From assembly GCA_015296075.1 (NCBI GenBank), contig DVDV01000113.1, positions 1-56,716 on the forward strand: a stretch of DNA of 56,716 bases, read 5' to 3'. This document shows positions 33,223-42,023 of this stretch, in pieces. The translations under genes were made by a program, and so were the position numbers. Each line of letters opens with the position of its first letter. The stretch's first letter is position 1. Origin of the DNA: Leptolyngbyaceae cyanobacterium M33_DOE_097. GTDB taxonomy: Bacteria > Cyanobacteriota > Cyanobacteriia > Leptolyngbyales > Leptolyngbyaceae. The notes under the pieces are model-generated. The model was not told where the DNA came from and ran no database searches. It saw nothing but the letters and a program-made list of their open reading frames with translations.

Positions 33223-34401
33223 TTGCTAATTTCTGCGATCGCGCTGATCTTGTTACTGGCTCAGCTTCCAGCCGTTGCGATTTTAATGTCGCGACTCATC
33301 CAGGGTCCCTTTCGTCGCCCACCACTGCAACCTCAAACGCCAACACCAGATGATTTGGGCAAAGTAAGCGTCGTTGTGCCTACCCTCAACGAAGCAGAGC
33401 GTATTGCTCCCTGTTTAGATGGGTTAAGCCATCAAAGCTACGAAGTGCGCGAAATTTTAGTTGTTGATAGCAAGTCAACGGATGGTACACCTGACTTAGT
33501 TAAGGATGCCAGCTTGGTTGACCCGCGCTTTCGACTCATGAATGATCCCCCTTTGCCCAAAGATTGGGTTGGTCGTCCCTGGGCGCTACACAATGGCTTT
33601 TTGGCTAGCGATTCAAATAGCGAATGGATACTTGGCATTGATGCCGATACTCAACCGCAACCTGGCTTAATCGCGAGTCTGCTGCAAGTGGCAAACGCAG
33701 AAGGCTATGACCTGATTACCCTTTCACCCCGCTTTATCTTGCAATACCCCGGTGAATTGTTACTGCAACCCTCCTTGCTGGTCACACTGTTGTATCGCTT
33801 TGGCGCCGCCGGAGAACGTAATAGTTCACCAGAGCGAGTGATGGCAAACGGGCAGTGCTTTTTCTGCCGCAAATCGGTACTCACCCGCGTTGATGGCTAC
33901 ACCAGTGCGCGACAATCGTTTTGTGATGATGTGACTCTGGCTCGCCACATTGCCGCTCAAGGTGCCCAGGTTGTTTTTTTAGACGGGGCAAACCTACTGA
34001 AAGTCCGGATGTACGAGGGGGCGGCTGAGACATGGAAGGAGTGGGGGCGATCGCTTGACCTCAAGGATGCGGCCAGTCGGGCTCAACTTTGGGGCGACGC
34101 GCTGTTGCTTGTAGCTGTGCAAGGCTTACCCTGCTTCATCACCCTTGCCTTACTGAATCAGGCTTTGACCCACAGCCTCTCCCTCCCCGCGACCCTCTTG
34201 TTTTGGCTCAACCTCAGTTTGGTGCTGATCCGGTTTGGGCTCAATTTTGCGATCGCCCAATCCTACGATTTAACTCAGGCCAAACTTGGTTGGCTCTTTT
34301 GGCTTTCCCCCCTGACGGATTGGCTAGCCACAATTCGCATTCTGCTCTCTTCTAGCCAAACCCCCAAACAGTGGCGCGGACGGATTTATAGCAACTCCTA
34401 G
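33223..34401 (+). CDS. cruG: CruG-type carotenoid 2'-O-glycosyltransferase
   Basis: A 392-residue membrane-associated family 2 glycosyltransferase. It has one N-terminal hydrophobic helix, the GT-A catalytic domain (VSVVVPTLNEAERIAPCLDG, then the DxD segment GIDADTQPQPG and a DDVTLARH acidic pair), and three or so C-terminal helices. Next to cruF it is best read as CruG, which puts the sugar on the 2'-hydroxyl of the myxol backbone. The TTG start at 33223 follows a GAGAGGGG ribosome-binding site. The identity of CruG rests on synteny with cruF plus the family; alone the sequence shows only GT2. Confidence 0.86.
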   Translation: MLISAIALILLLAQLPAVAILMSRLIQGPFRRPPLQPQTPTPDDLGKVSVVVPTLNEAERIAPCLDGLSHQSYEVREILVVDSKSTDGTPDLVKDASLVDPRFRLMNDPPLPKDWVGRPWALHNGFLASDSNSEWILGIDADTQPQPGLIASLLQVANAEGYDLITLSPRFILQYPGELLLQPSLLVTLLYRFGAAGERNSSPERVMANGQCFFCRKSVLTRVDGYTSARQSFCDDVTLARHIAAQGAQVVFLDGANLLKVRMYEGAAETWKEWGRSLDLKDAASRAQLWGDALLLVAVQGLPCFITLALLNQALTHSLSLPATLLFWLNLSLVLIRFGLNFAIAQSYDLTQAKLGWLFWLSPLTDWLATIRILLSSSQTPKQWRGRIYSNS

Positions 34402-34533
34402 GGTGGATTCGCGCAGTCATGTATCACTCTTTCTAAACTCACTTGAACCAAAAACAATTTTTCAACGCCTGAGCCAATACACGTGAGGCAACTCAATCAG
34501 GTAGAATCGCCTCACACGGTTGAAAAATAGGCA

Positions 34534-37056
34534 ATGGAAACCACAGAGCGCGTCACCTGGCTGCAACAAAACACAATCTTAGCGTCGCTTTCAGAAGCAG
34601 CTCTAGGGGCGATCGCGGCGGCCATCCACGAAGAAACAATTCCTGAAAACCACCGCGTCAGTCTCGAAGAAACAGCGCCCGTTGCCCTCTACATTCTGGT
34701 GAGCGGCCTGTTAGAAAGCTACCGCACGAGCCAAGCCAGTCTTGCCAGCCACGTTGCAAATTTGCTCCCCGGCTCCGTCTTGCACCTGAAAGAATTGGTG
34801 CTTGACAAACCAACTGAAAATACCGTCATCACTCTGGCAGACTGCGTGTTTTGGGTCGTGCCTCAGGCAGAATTTCGAGCGATCGCCCAACAGTATCCCG
34901 AAATCGGTCAAAGCTTCTCACGCCAGCTTGCCAGCGAACTCGATCAAGTTGCCGCTACTCTCGAATATGAGCGCGAACGACAGGCGGCGTTGCGCCCCTA
35001 TTTGGTTCCTAAAGTCCGACGTGGGATTGTGGGCACCAGTCGTTATGCCAACCGTCTGCGGCAAGACATTCGCAAGGCGGCTCAAGACCGCAAACCCGTT
35101 CTGATTTTGGGCGAACCAGGGTTAGAAAAAGACAACGCAGCCGCTTTGATTCACTTTGGGTCGGCATTTCGCAAAGAACCCATGGTCAAAATCAATTGCG
35201 ATACCCTGCAAGCAAGTGGAGTGGAGTTATTTGGCCGCGAAGGTGGCAAACGCGGCTTAATTGAATGGCTCGATCAGGGAACCCTGCTACTCAACAACCT
35301 GCAAGACCTCTCCCCCAATATTCAGGAAAAGTTGGTGGAGTTGTTACGCACAGGCACCTACACTCCTGTCGGTGGCACAACGCCTCACTCGACCAATGTT
35401 CGCATCATGATGACCACTGAGAAGGTGCTACCCGCGATCGCTCGCAAAAACCTGATCGGTCATGACATCAAAATTTCTCCATTGCGGGTGCGCAAAGCCG
35501 ACATTACCGCCCAGGTCGAGTATTACCTCAGTTTGGCCTGCCGTTATAAGCGAATGACAAAGCCCAAAGTCACCCCAGAGGCGATTCGGCGGTTGCAAAG
35601 CTATGACTTTCCCGGCAATTTAACCGAGTTAGAGAGCCTGGTTGAACGTGCTGTGATTCAGTCTAATGGGGCAGAAGAACTGACCGAAGAAGTTTTCTGG
35701 TCGGCTAGCACCAAAGCCAAACGCTTTCGTTTTAACCTGTTAAATGGTTACCCCAGACTGCGCCAGTTTCTCCGGAGTCCCTGGTATCCCGATCGCATCA
35801 ACTATGGCTTTACCCTGCCTATTTTCGCGATCGTGGTTGGCATTCTCTTGTTTGGGCCGCAAAGCCGTGACCAAAACGTGATGTTGACGGTTTTCTGGGC
35901 CTGGTGGTGGCCCCTGATTCTACTCGCGTTTCCCTTTGTGGGTCGGCTCTGGTGTGCCTTTTGTCCGTTTATGATTTACGGCGAGTTGACCCAAAAACTG
36001 TCGCTCAAATTCTTTCCTCGAAAGCTTTTGCCCTGGCCACGCCAACAAGCTGAGAAAGTTGGTGGTTGGTTTTTATTTGGCCTCTTCACGTTGATTTTAC
36101 TCTGGGAAGAACTGTGGAATTTGGAAGACACCGCCTACTTATCTGGCTGTTTGTTGTTGCTCATTACGGCTGGAGCCGTTATCTTTTCGGCGTTGTTTGA
36201 GCGCCGTTTTTGGTGTCGCTACCTCTGCCCGATTGGTGGCATGAATGGACTCTTTGCCAAGCTCTCGGTGATTGAGCTACGGGCACAACAAGGCATTTGC
36301 TCTGCAACCTGTACAACCTACCAGTGCTACAAGGGTGGCCCCCAAAAAGGTGAAGGGCAAGAAACAGGCGGTTGTCCAGTCTACTCTCACCCTGCGCAAC
36401 TCGAAGACAATCGTGACTGTGTGTTGTGTATGACCTGCCTGAAAGCGTGCCCGCATCGCTCGGTGGAGTTGAACTTGCGTCCCCCTGGCATCGATTTGTG
36501 GACAACCCACAAAGCAACCGCGTATGAAGTGTGTCTACTCTTTCTGCTATTTGGAGCCGTCTTTTTGCATCGCCTGCCCGAAATTGAAGGTGAGTTCAAT
36601 TTGAATTTACACCTGAATAACTTCGTAGCTCATACGGGCGCTTCGTTGTTGGCTCTCGCTGTCCCGATCGCGATCGCGCTTCCGGCTCACCAACTGTTGC
36701 GTTGGCTGAATCCTGGTAACAAGTCCCTCACCTTCGTCAAACTGGCCTACGGCTATTTGCCCCTCGTTTTAGGAAGCAGTCTGGCCCATTACCTACGTTT
36801 AGGTCTAACCGAAGCGGGGCGAGTCTTACCCGTCTCATTTGCTACTTTTGGTCTGCCGGGTGCCTACCTACCTGTTGCGGTCGCCCATCCAGCTGTGATC
36901 GCGTTTCTGCAAGCCAGCCTACTGATTCTTAGTTTCTGGCTGAGTGTGTTTGTGCTGCAAAAGATCGCCCGTAAATCCCTGCTGCGCTTATTCCCTCAAG
37001 TTTTAGCCATGGTCGCGATCGCGACGCTGCAATGGTGGGTAATTGTTGGCTGGTAA
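34534..37056 (+). CDS. Fusion: cNMP-binding-like domain + degenerate sigma-54-activator AAA+ + membrane polyferredoxin
   Basis: This 840-residue protein joins three modules. Residues ~10-125: cyclic-nucleotide-binding-like beta roll (ALYILVSGLLESY, then LKELVLDKPTENTVI). Residues ~165-390: AAA+ resembling sigma-54 enhancer-binding proteins; it retains ELFGRE, KRGLIEW, IQEKLVELL and FPGNLTELESLVERAV. The P-loop reads GEPGLEKD (K199), Walker B is LLNNLQ with Asp/Glu lost, and the GAFTGA loop is absent, so ATP hydrolysis and sigma-54 contact are unlikely; cyanobacteria also lack rpoN. Residues ~400-840: transmembrane helices with Cys motifs C474-C477, C561-C565, C589-C593-C598, C614, and a ferredoxin motif C629-C632-C635-C639P, like NapH/NosR/CcoG polyferredoxins. 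It may be a redox- or nucleotide-responsive membrane protein. Its partner is unknown. Confidence 0.85.
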   Translation: METTERVTWLQQNTILASLSEAALGAIAAAIHEETIPENHRVSLEETAPVALYILVSGLLESYRTSQASLASHVANLLPGSVLHLKELVLDKPTENTVITLADCVFWVVPQAEFRAIAQQYPEIGQSFSRQLASELDQVAATLEYERERQAALRPYLVPKVRRGIVGTSRYANRLRQDIRKAAQDRKPVLILGEPGLEKDNAAALIHFGSAFRKEPMVKINCDTLQASGVELFGREGGKRGLIEWLDQGTLLLNNLQDLSPNIQEKLVELLRTGTYTPVGGTTPHSTNVRIMMTTEKVLPAIARKNLIGHDIKISPLRVRKADITAQVEYYLSLACRYKRMTKPKVTPEAIRRLQSYDFPGNLTELESLVERAVIQSNGAEELTEEVFWSASTKAKRFRFNLLNGYPRLRQFLRSPWYPDRINYGFTLPIFAIVVGILLFGPQSRDQNVMLTVFWAWWWPLILLAFPFVGRLWCAFCPFMIYGELTQKLSLKFFPRKLLPWPRQQAEKVGGWFLFGLFTLILLWEELWNLEDTAYLSGCLLLLITAGAVIFSALFERRFWCRYLCPIGGMNGLFAKLSVIELRAQQGICSATCTTYQCYKGGPQKGEGQETGGCPVYSHPAQLEDNRDCVLCMTCLKACPHRSVELNLRPPGIDLWTTHKATAYEVCLLFLLFGAVFLHRLPEIEGEFNLNLHLNNFVAHTGASLLALAVPIAIALPAHQLLRWLNPGNKSLTFVKLAYGYLPLVLGSSLAHYLRLGLTEAGRVLPVSFATFGLPGAYLPVAVAHPAVIAFLQASLLILSFWLSVFVLQKIARKSLLRLFPQVLAMVAIATLQWWVIVGW

Positions 37057-37421
37057 TTACCCCATACCGACGTTGGTTTTACCGATAAAAGTTGAAAATT
37101 AGCCATAGACAATCCGGGTTAAAGAAACTATCAAGGAATAAACTCTTCGTGCCACCACATTCAGTGTCCCTGTAATATGTAGGCATAAGCTTTTCTATCC
37201 GTACCCCCCGGTAAGTTTGATTTCGCTTCTCTCTATCCTGGTTTTTAAGTGCTTTCACTGAGAAATTATTAAACGTTCCTCTACGTTCCTATCATTAGGG
37301 TCATTTTGAGCATGTGGTGTATCTCCTTTTTGCAGGTATTTGCAAAGGGAATTGATTAGTATGGATAGAGAATTTATTCCCTGCGTTGCCTTCATTAAAC
37401 CAGTCCCTAGAGGCGTTTGTG
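37057..37421. other. Intergenic region before the PilB-like gene
   Basis: About 365 bases with no recognised gene or strong hairpin. An AGAGG at 37409-37413 may be the ribosome-binding site for the GTG start at 37422. Confidence 0.45.
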
Positions 37422-38774
37422 GTGGATACAGACAAAGCAACTCTTTCGTCCGATGATAAATTCGGCTTGCCGGCTTATGTCGATACTGAGACAGTTTTTC
37501 GTCTAGTTGATAGCATTTTGCCTTTTGAAGCCTGCCTTTACCATCAAGTCATCCCTTTATCTCTTGAAGGTAGTCGTCTAAAACTGGGTATCGTTAACTT
37601 AGACGACACGGCTGCACTTGATTATGTACGGCGCATCCTTGCCTACATGAATTGCTCACTCGTGCCACAAACGATCAGCCTGGATGTGCATCATGCCATT
37701 CTTTCGGCTTATTTGAGCCATTCGGGTAATAAGAAGGCAAGTCAAGCTCACAATAAGCCTCGTCACACTCCGGCAACAGATAGTTCGCCCAATTCTGCTG
37801 ACCCGCCCAAAGCAACTGGCACGCGCCCAGTATCCAGCGATCGCCACACGGCTCCAACCCTGTTGGTCGATAGCCCAGAAGAGTTATTACGCGAAGAAGA
37901 GGCAACCTCTGCGAACCGCCGTAACACCGACACCCTGGCAGATAACTTTGCTGAGGCACCGCCTGCGATTGATCAAGAAGCATCGCTGCCAGCTCCACTT
38001 GCGATCGATGTCGATGATGATACGCCGACCCAACCGCTCTCAGTCAGCGACTCCCCCCTATACTCCGCTAAAATTGGTGGTTTTAATCCAAATCTGACGG
38101 CACCTCCGCCAGTGAATCTAGCTCGCCCTAACAGTGCTTTACCCGCCTTAAAAATTCAGGCCAGCCACTTAAATGAGTCCCTGGAAACACTGACTGCGCT
38201 TCCAGCCGGGCAAATATTGCAAGAGTTACTGGGCCGCGTTTTAACAGGTGGCATTGGACGCCTGTACTTTCAACGGCTCCCCGATCGCGGGCGCATTTTG
38301 TGGAGTCAAAATGGAATTCCACAATCCATTCTGGAAAATTTGTCGCTTGAGAAATTGCAAGCCGTGATTAACGAGCTAAAAGCCCTGACTCACATGCCTC
38401 AAGTCGCCGTACAAAAGCCCAAACAGGTTGAAATTGAGCGTCAATATCAACGGCAACGATTGCTGCTACGCTTGCGCCTGATGCCGGGTAAACATGGCGA
38501 AGAAGCAACTCTCCAAGTCCTGCGAGGGGCAGCGCTTAAGTTTTATCAGCAGCAACAACTGACAAATCTCAGTCGCGACGCCTTAACAATCGCTCAAGAG
38601 CTACAAGCAAAAGTCGATGAGTTACAAGCTCGCACGCATTCTTACCCTACTTTGTCACCCGAACAACTCAAGCTTTTGCCAGCCTTAAACGAGGTGATTA
38701 AGAATGTGGAGCATCAGTTAGAGCTGCTACGGGCGATTCAAATTGATGCAAACAACAAACACAGTTCGGGTTAG
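37422..38774 (+). CDS. PilB/GspE-like protein lacking the ATPase motor domain
   Basis: About 450 residues. After a short tail, residues ~27-100 resemble the MshEN/T2SSE N-terminal domain (ILPFEACLYHQVIPLSLEGS, then RLKLGIVNLDD). A Pro/Ser/Thr-rich linker (~115-240) leads to a domain like the N2 region of PilB/GspE ATPases (HLNESLETLTALPAGQIL, RLYFQRLPDRGRIL, RLMPGKHGEEATLQVLRG). The protein then ends in a coiled coil. No Walker A, Asp-box or Walker B is present, so it cannot be a pilus motor alone. It may be an adaptor, inhibitor or c-di-GMP receptor (MshEN domains can bind it). The start is uncertain: GTG at 37419 or 37422, or TTG at 37386. Its last 4 bases overlap the convergent acetyltransferase gene. 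Confidence 0.72.
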   Translation: MDTDKATLSSDDKFGLPAYVDTETVFRLVDSILPFEACLYHQVIPLSLEGSRLKLGIVNLDDTAALDYVRRILAYMNCSLVPQTISLDVHHAILSAYLSHSGNKKASQAHNKPRHTPATDSSPNSADPPKATGTRPVSSDRHTAPTLLVDSPEELLREEEATSANRRNTDTLADNFAEAPPAIDQEASLPAPLAIDVDDDTPTQPLSVSDSPLYSAKIGGFNPNLTAPPPVNLARPNSALPALKIQASHLNESLETLTALPAGQILQELLGRVLTGGIGRLYFQRLPDRGRILWSQNGIPQSILENLSLEKLQAVINELKALTHMPQVAVQKPKQVEIERQYQRQRLLLRLRLMPGKHGEEATLQVLRGAALKFYQQQQLTNLSRDALTIAQELQAKVDELQARTHSYPTLSPEQLKLLPALNEVIKNVEHQLELLRAIQIDANNKHSSG

Positions 38775-40024
38775 AAGAAATCCCAACAGAAGGGGGCAAC
38801 TGTTGCCAAAGCCGCATCTAACTGCACCAGGACATCATGATCTCCTTCGATGGCGATTTCCTGTGTCCAAACCAGATCCTGAGCTCGACGAAACCCGGCA
38901 AACAACTCAGTCAGGTGCTCAATTGAGAGAGTAATCGTTGCCTGGGGAGTGGTACTCGTCTGGTGAACTTTGCCTTCCGCAAACTCTAGGGCGATCAGTT
39001 GATGACCCAAAACGGCATCCTGAATCTGAAACATGACAGCAAACGGTGCGTGTGGCTGTAGCGATCGCCGTTCAAAAGCAGCGCCAACGTCTACTAAGCG
39101 CCACATAAAACCACCCCCTATTTGACCAAAGGAATGGGTCAAGCCAAATTCAAATGAGGCAGGTTGCAAGATTTCCGCCGAACGTTGCTCCTTCAACAAA
39201 TGTGGAAATGGATCATCGCGATATGTGTTCCAAACCACTACTGCAACTTGATCCCGCAAATGACTCAAGAAACCCAGAATGCCGCGATAAGCAGTTGGAG
39301 TAACGGCAACCCACTCCTGCACGATCGCGCTTAGCTGCCCCCCAACCGTCGCAAATTGAAAAATAACGTACCCTTCAACGGCCTGATCTTCCACGCAGCA
39401 GTATACTTCTTGCCCCGCCCGCACCCGCAGTCGCTGTTCCCAGTGTCGAGGCGATCGCTTGAGCCAGCCATTCTGCGCGATCGCGGCAGATTCATAGACC
39501 GCATACAGCGATTCTGCGTGAGTTGCAGGGTCATAAGGTTGCATTTTGGCCCGCTCTGGGTAGCTGGGCAGGTGCCGCGCCGCTACCCGGTATTGCATAG
39601 TTTGCCCAACCCAGGCCCAACCCAATTTGCGGTAAAACCCATGCTGAAACGGGTAGAGCATCATCAACGGGCAGTGCTGCGATCGGCCTGTTTCAAGGGC
39701 GTGTTCTAACATTTGCTGTGCAATGCCTTGGCCCCGATAATGCGGGGCAACAGAGACAGCCGCAATTCCAATCAAGGGACATTCAACCTGAGTCAATCTC
39801 AGACTCAAATCAAGTTGAACGTAGGCCCCAATCGGTCTATCAGCAACCCGTTCAGCCGCGACAAAGAATCGTCGGTTGGGCGCATCTAAGCCTTCACCAA
39901 ACCATTCCGTTTGAATTTCTGCATCGGTTCGTTGGGGTGCAAAAGCGAGCCGATCCAGCCGAACAATCGCAGCTAAATCATCAGACCGGGCGGCTCGTAC
40001 ATGAATTTCAGAATCAGGTCGCAT
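38771..40024 (-). CDS. Eis-family GNAT N-acetyltransferase
   Basis: A 417-residue protein with two GNAT folds and a C-terminal sterol-carrier-like domain, the Eis arrangement. The acetyl-CoA site is in the first GNAT (AVSVAPHYRGQGIAQQMLEH). Residues after about 290 form the SCP2-like part (HAPFAVMFQIQDAVLGHQL). The protein ends with CWDFF; in Eis the terminal carboxylate is used in catalysis, and an aromatic end is typical. Eis of mycobacteria acetylates aminoglycosides and peptides; relatives in cyanobacteria have unknown amine substrates. It is a single gene, convergent with the PilB-like gene. Confidence 0.88.
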   Translation of the reverse strand: MRPDSEIHVRAARSDDLAAIVRLDRLAFAPQRTDAEIQTEWFGEGLDAPNRRFFVAAERVADRPIGAYVQLDLSLRLTQVECPLIGIAAVSVAPHYRGQGIAQQMLEHALETGRSQHCPLMMLYPFQHGFYRKLGWAWVGQTMQYRVAARHLPSYPERAKMQPYDPATHAESLYAVYESAAIAQNGWLKRSPRHWEQRLRVRAGQEVYCCVEDQAVEGYVIFQFATVGGQLSAIVQEWVAVTPTAYRGILGFLSHLRDQVAVVVWNTYRDDPFPHLLKEQRSAEILQPASFEFGLTHSFGQIGGGFMWRLVDVGAAFERRSLQPHAPFAVMFQIQDAVLGHQLIALEFAEGKVHQTSTTPQATITLSIEHLTELFAGFRRAQDLVWTQEIAIEGDHDVLVQLDAALATVAPFCWDFF

Positions 40025-40554
40025 AGGCGATTATTCTAACAGTTTCAAACCCACCATCATGAATCCGGGCGATCGCCCTACGGTTGCTTCTAACATCAAC
40101 AGAACTTTAAATCACAAAGCGTCCAACCTAACCAAAACGACTCGTTAATTTATTCAGTTTTTATCAGGTTTATACCCTTCGGCAATAGGCGAAGTCATTA
40201 AAAAATAAGGGGCATTTACGTCAAAATCAAGGTTTCATTCATTCATCGTATATTTGTACCATGCTCGCTCTGCTAAAGACTAGCAAGCAGTCTAGAAAGC
40301 TGACGTAGCCAACTCAATCTCAACAAAAGTGAAATTCAAATGTTTAAAGGTTTACGAAAACCTGATCGTTGATTTAGAAGAATAACTGTCAGCTACTTGT
40401 AGCAATTTTCTACTACTTTATCGCTTCAGCAGGGAAGACAATCGCTAGGCGGATGTAGTATCCTTTTTTAAAAAGGGAGATTTCTCTCAAGCCTAAACTT
40501 GCTTGAAAATTATCAGTAAGTTTTCTCTACATTGAACGACTTTAGGACAAGTCG
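40025..40554. other. Intergenic divergent promoter region upstream of cyAbrB
   Basis: 530 AT-rich bases between the acetyltransferase (minus) and cyAbrB (plus). The long leader before cyAbrB is compatible with multi-input regulation. I cannot name specific sites. Confidence 0.5.
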
Positions 40555-40971
40555 ATGAACAAAAAAAAGAAAGGTGAGCCTCTCACAGGGGAAGCTCTGT
40601 TAAAGAAAGTTGAAGAGCTTGGGAATCTTAGCAAGGAAGAAAAAGCTAAGCAATGTGGCTATTACACCGTGACAAAAGGCGGTGTTGAGCGCGTCAATAT
40701 GATGAAGTTTTACAATGCTTTAATTGACGCAAAAGGCATTGAGTTAGATGGTAAGCAGAGTCTTAATGGGCGTGGTGGGCGTAGTGCCAGCTACCGCATT
40801 AGTGTGCAAGCAAACGGCAATTTATTAATTGGCTCTGCTTACACAAAACAAATGGATTTAAACCCAGGAGATGAGTTTGTTATTACATTAGGGCGCAAAC
40901 ACATTCATCTCAAGCAAATCGAACGCGATGGCGAAATCGACGAGCTACTCGATGATGAAGATGAAATTTAA
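40555..40971 (+). CDS. cyAbrB-type transcriptional regulator
   Basis: A 138-residue AbrB-family protein of the cyanobacterial cyAbrB class, global regulators of carbon/nitrogen balance. The N-terminal helix region (EPLTGEALLKKVEELGNL) and the cyAbrB segment CGYYTVTKGGVERVNMMKFY precede a C-terminal AbrB/SpoVT swapped-hairpin fold (SYRISVQANGNLLIGSAYTK, then LNPGDEFVITLGRKHIHL), followed by an acidic tail. In cyAbrBs the AbrB domain sits at the C-terminus, as here. I cannot say whether it is cyAbrB1 or cyAbrB2. A 34-codon membrane ORF begins 28 bases after its stop. Confidence 0.93.
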   Translation: MNKKKKGEPLTGEALLKKVEELGNLSKEEKAKQCGYYTVTKGGVERVNMMKFYNALIDAKGIELDGKQSLNGRGGRSASYRISVQANGNLLIGSAYTKQMDLNPGDEFVITLGRKHIHLKQIERDGEIDELLDDEDEI

Positions 40972-40999
40972 GAATTACTCAATTTAAGAGTTAGAGCTA

Positions 41000-41104
41000 A
41001 TGGAATCAATGGATTGGATGAATATCACGGCAGGTGGATTAGCGATCGCAATTTTTATCGGCGGTATGCTGATGATGTTCACTGGCATTTGGACAAAGAA
41101 ATAA
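41000..41104 (+). CDS. Putative 34-residue single-pass membrane protein
   Basis: The frame begins with MESMDWMNITAGG, continues with one hydrophobic helix (about residues 10-31, including LAIAIFIGGMLMMF and GIW), and ends TKK. This is the layout of the small subunits common in cyanobacterial photosynthetic and respiratory complexes, with a positively charged cytoplasmic or stromal end. It lies 28 bases after the cyAbrB stop on the same strand and is probably co-transcribed. I do not recognise its family: it is not PsbT, PsaM, PetN, PetG or Psb30, and I could not exclude an NDH-1 small subunit. A random ORF is the main alternative. Confidence 0.5.
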   Translation: MESMDWMNITAGGLAIAIFIGGMLMMFTGIWTKK

Positions 41105-41466
41105 TTAGTTGATTGCCGCTTTTGCTTCAATCTCAGCTAGACATCAAAAACCTGCAGCTGTAGCGCCTTCTTAAATAGGCATAGAAATATTTCAAAATTT
41201 GAGACAACCGAAGAAAAGCAACCGAATCACAGAATCGAGTTCCTTATTCACTTTTTGTTGCATTCGTCCGTCTCAAGCGAAATTACCTCAATAGAGCCGT
41301 TAAAGCTATTCCTAAATACTTTTTACGTTCTATAGTCAGGCTTGCATAAGTTGTGAGCAGCACCTTCAGAAACCTTCTCACAACCTCGCTATTTCACAAA
41401 TCCTTCAAAGCCGTATGGGATTGTTAGGAACGAGAATTAAATAACTTCGACAATTCCTTAAATGGG

Positions 41467-41540
41467 CGCTAGCACAGCCTTAACGTAGCCATGCCAAAGG
41501 CTACTACCTCCAGGCGATCCAGCCGTTCGCCCCTTTACAG
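41467..41540. repeat. Composite of interspersed repeats, families B and C
   Basis: The left part has AACGTAGCCATGCC and AGGCTAC, like family B at 12296. The right part has a half palindrome, CCGTTCGCCCCTTTACA, matching the right side of the family C palindrome at 33109, with a changed left side. The two families adjoin here. Confidence 0.5.
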
Positions 41541-41651
41541 CAAAATTTTGATCGTATTTAATCCATAATCCTTACAGGTCTGCAAAGATTGAACAATCCA
41601 ACAACTGCACGCCATCTGCCCCCACGTTTCACCATTACTACACAACTCGTT

Positions 41652-41746
41652 TTTCAGCACTACAGGAGTAAAGCCAATTAACCCTAGTTAACTCCCAAAG
41701 CCAAAAACGGTAAAACTTGTTATCAGCGTTACAGTGGTAAAGCCAC
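41652..41746. repeat. Imperfect direct repeat, ~22 bp, 68 bp apart
   Basis: The sequence TTTCAGCACTACAGGAG followed by TAAAGCCA recurs 68 bases on as TATCAGCGTTACAGTGG followed by TAAAGCCA. The function is unknown; the pair lies just outside the inverted repeat at 41753. Confidence 0.5.
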
Positions 41747-41752
41747 CAAAAA

Positions 41753-41827
41753 TAATAAAGATAGGAAATACTGACAAAGAAATGTAGACGTTACACCCTC
41801 TACCTCTTCAGTTTCCTATCTTTATTA
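41753..41827 (-). terminator. 16-bp inverted repeat, possible terminator of the str operon
   Basis: Perfect arms TAATAAAGATAGGAAA (41753-41768) and TTTCCTATCTTTATTA (41812-41827), with a further 4-bp match inside (CTGA/TCAG). On the minus strand the second arm runs into ATTTTTGG. It lies about 200 bases past the rpsJ stop. The low GC content of the stem makes it an unusual terminator; a small mobile remnant is an alternative. Confidence 0.5.
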
Positions 41828-42023
41828 ATTGCCAGTATCACCCTAAGAATTGCTTAGGAATGGAAATCAAGTAAGCTCGATATTCGGTACGGGTGGATTT
41901 TGACGTTAAACCTATTACAAGGTGCAGGCAGGTCTGCCAAACCCGCCCGTACAGTTTGCAGATTCATTAAATTCGCGATCCTCAGCAAAGGGTGAACGCA
42001 CCACAAAAGCAACGGATGACAGC

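Larger units (their letters stand above)
41105..42023. other. Noncoding region between the cyAbrB unit and rpsJ
   Basis: 919 bases with no gene in any frame that I would support. It holds a family B/C repeat composite (about 41467-41540), two imperfect direct repeats (41652-41674 and 41720-41746) and a large inverted repeat at 41753-41827 downstream of the str operon. Confidence 0.6.
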
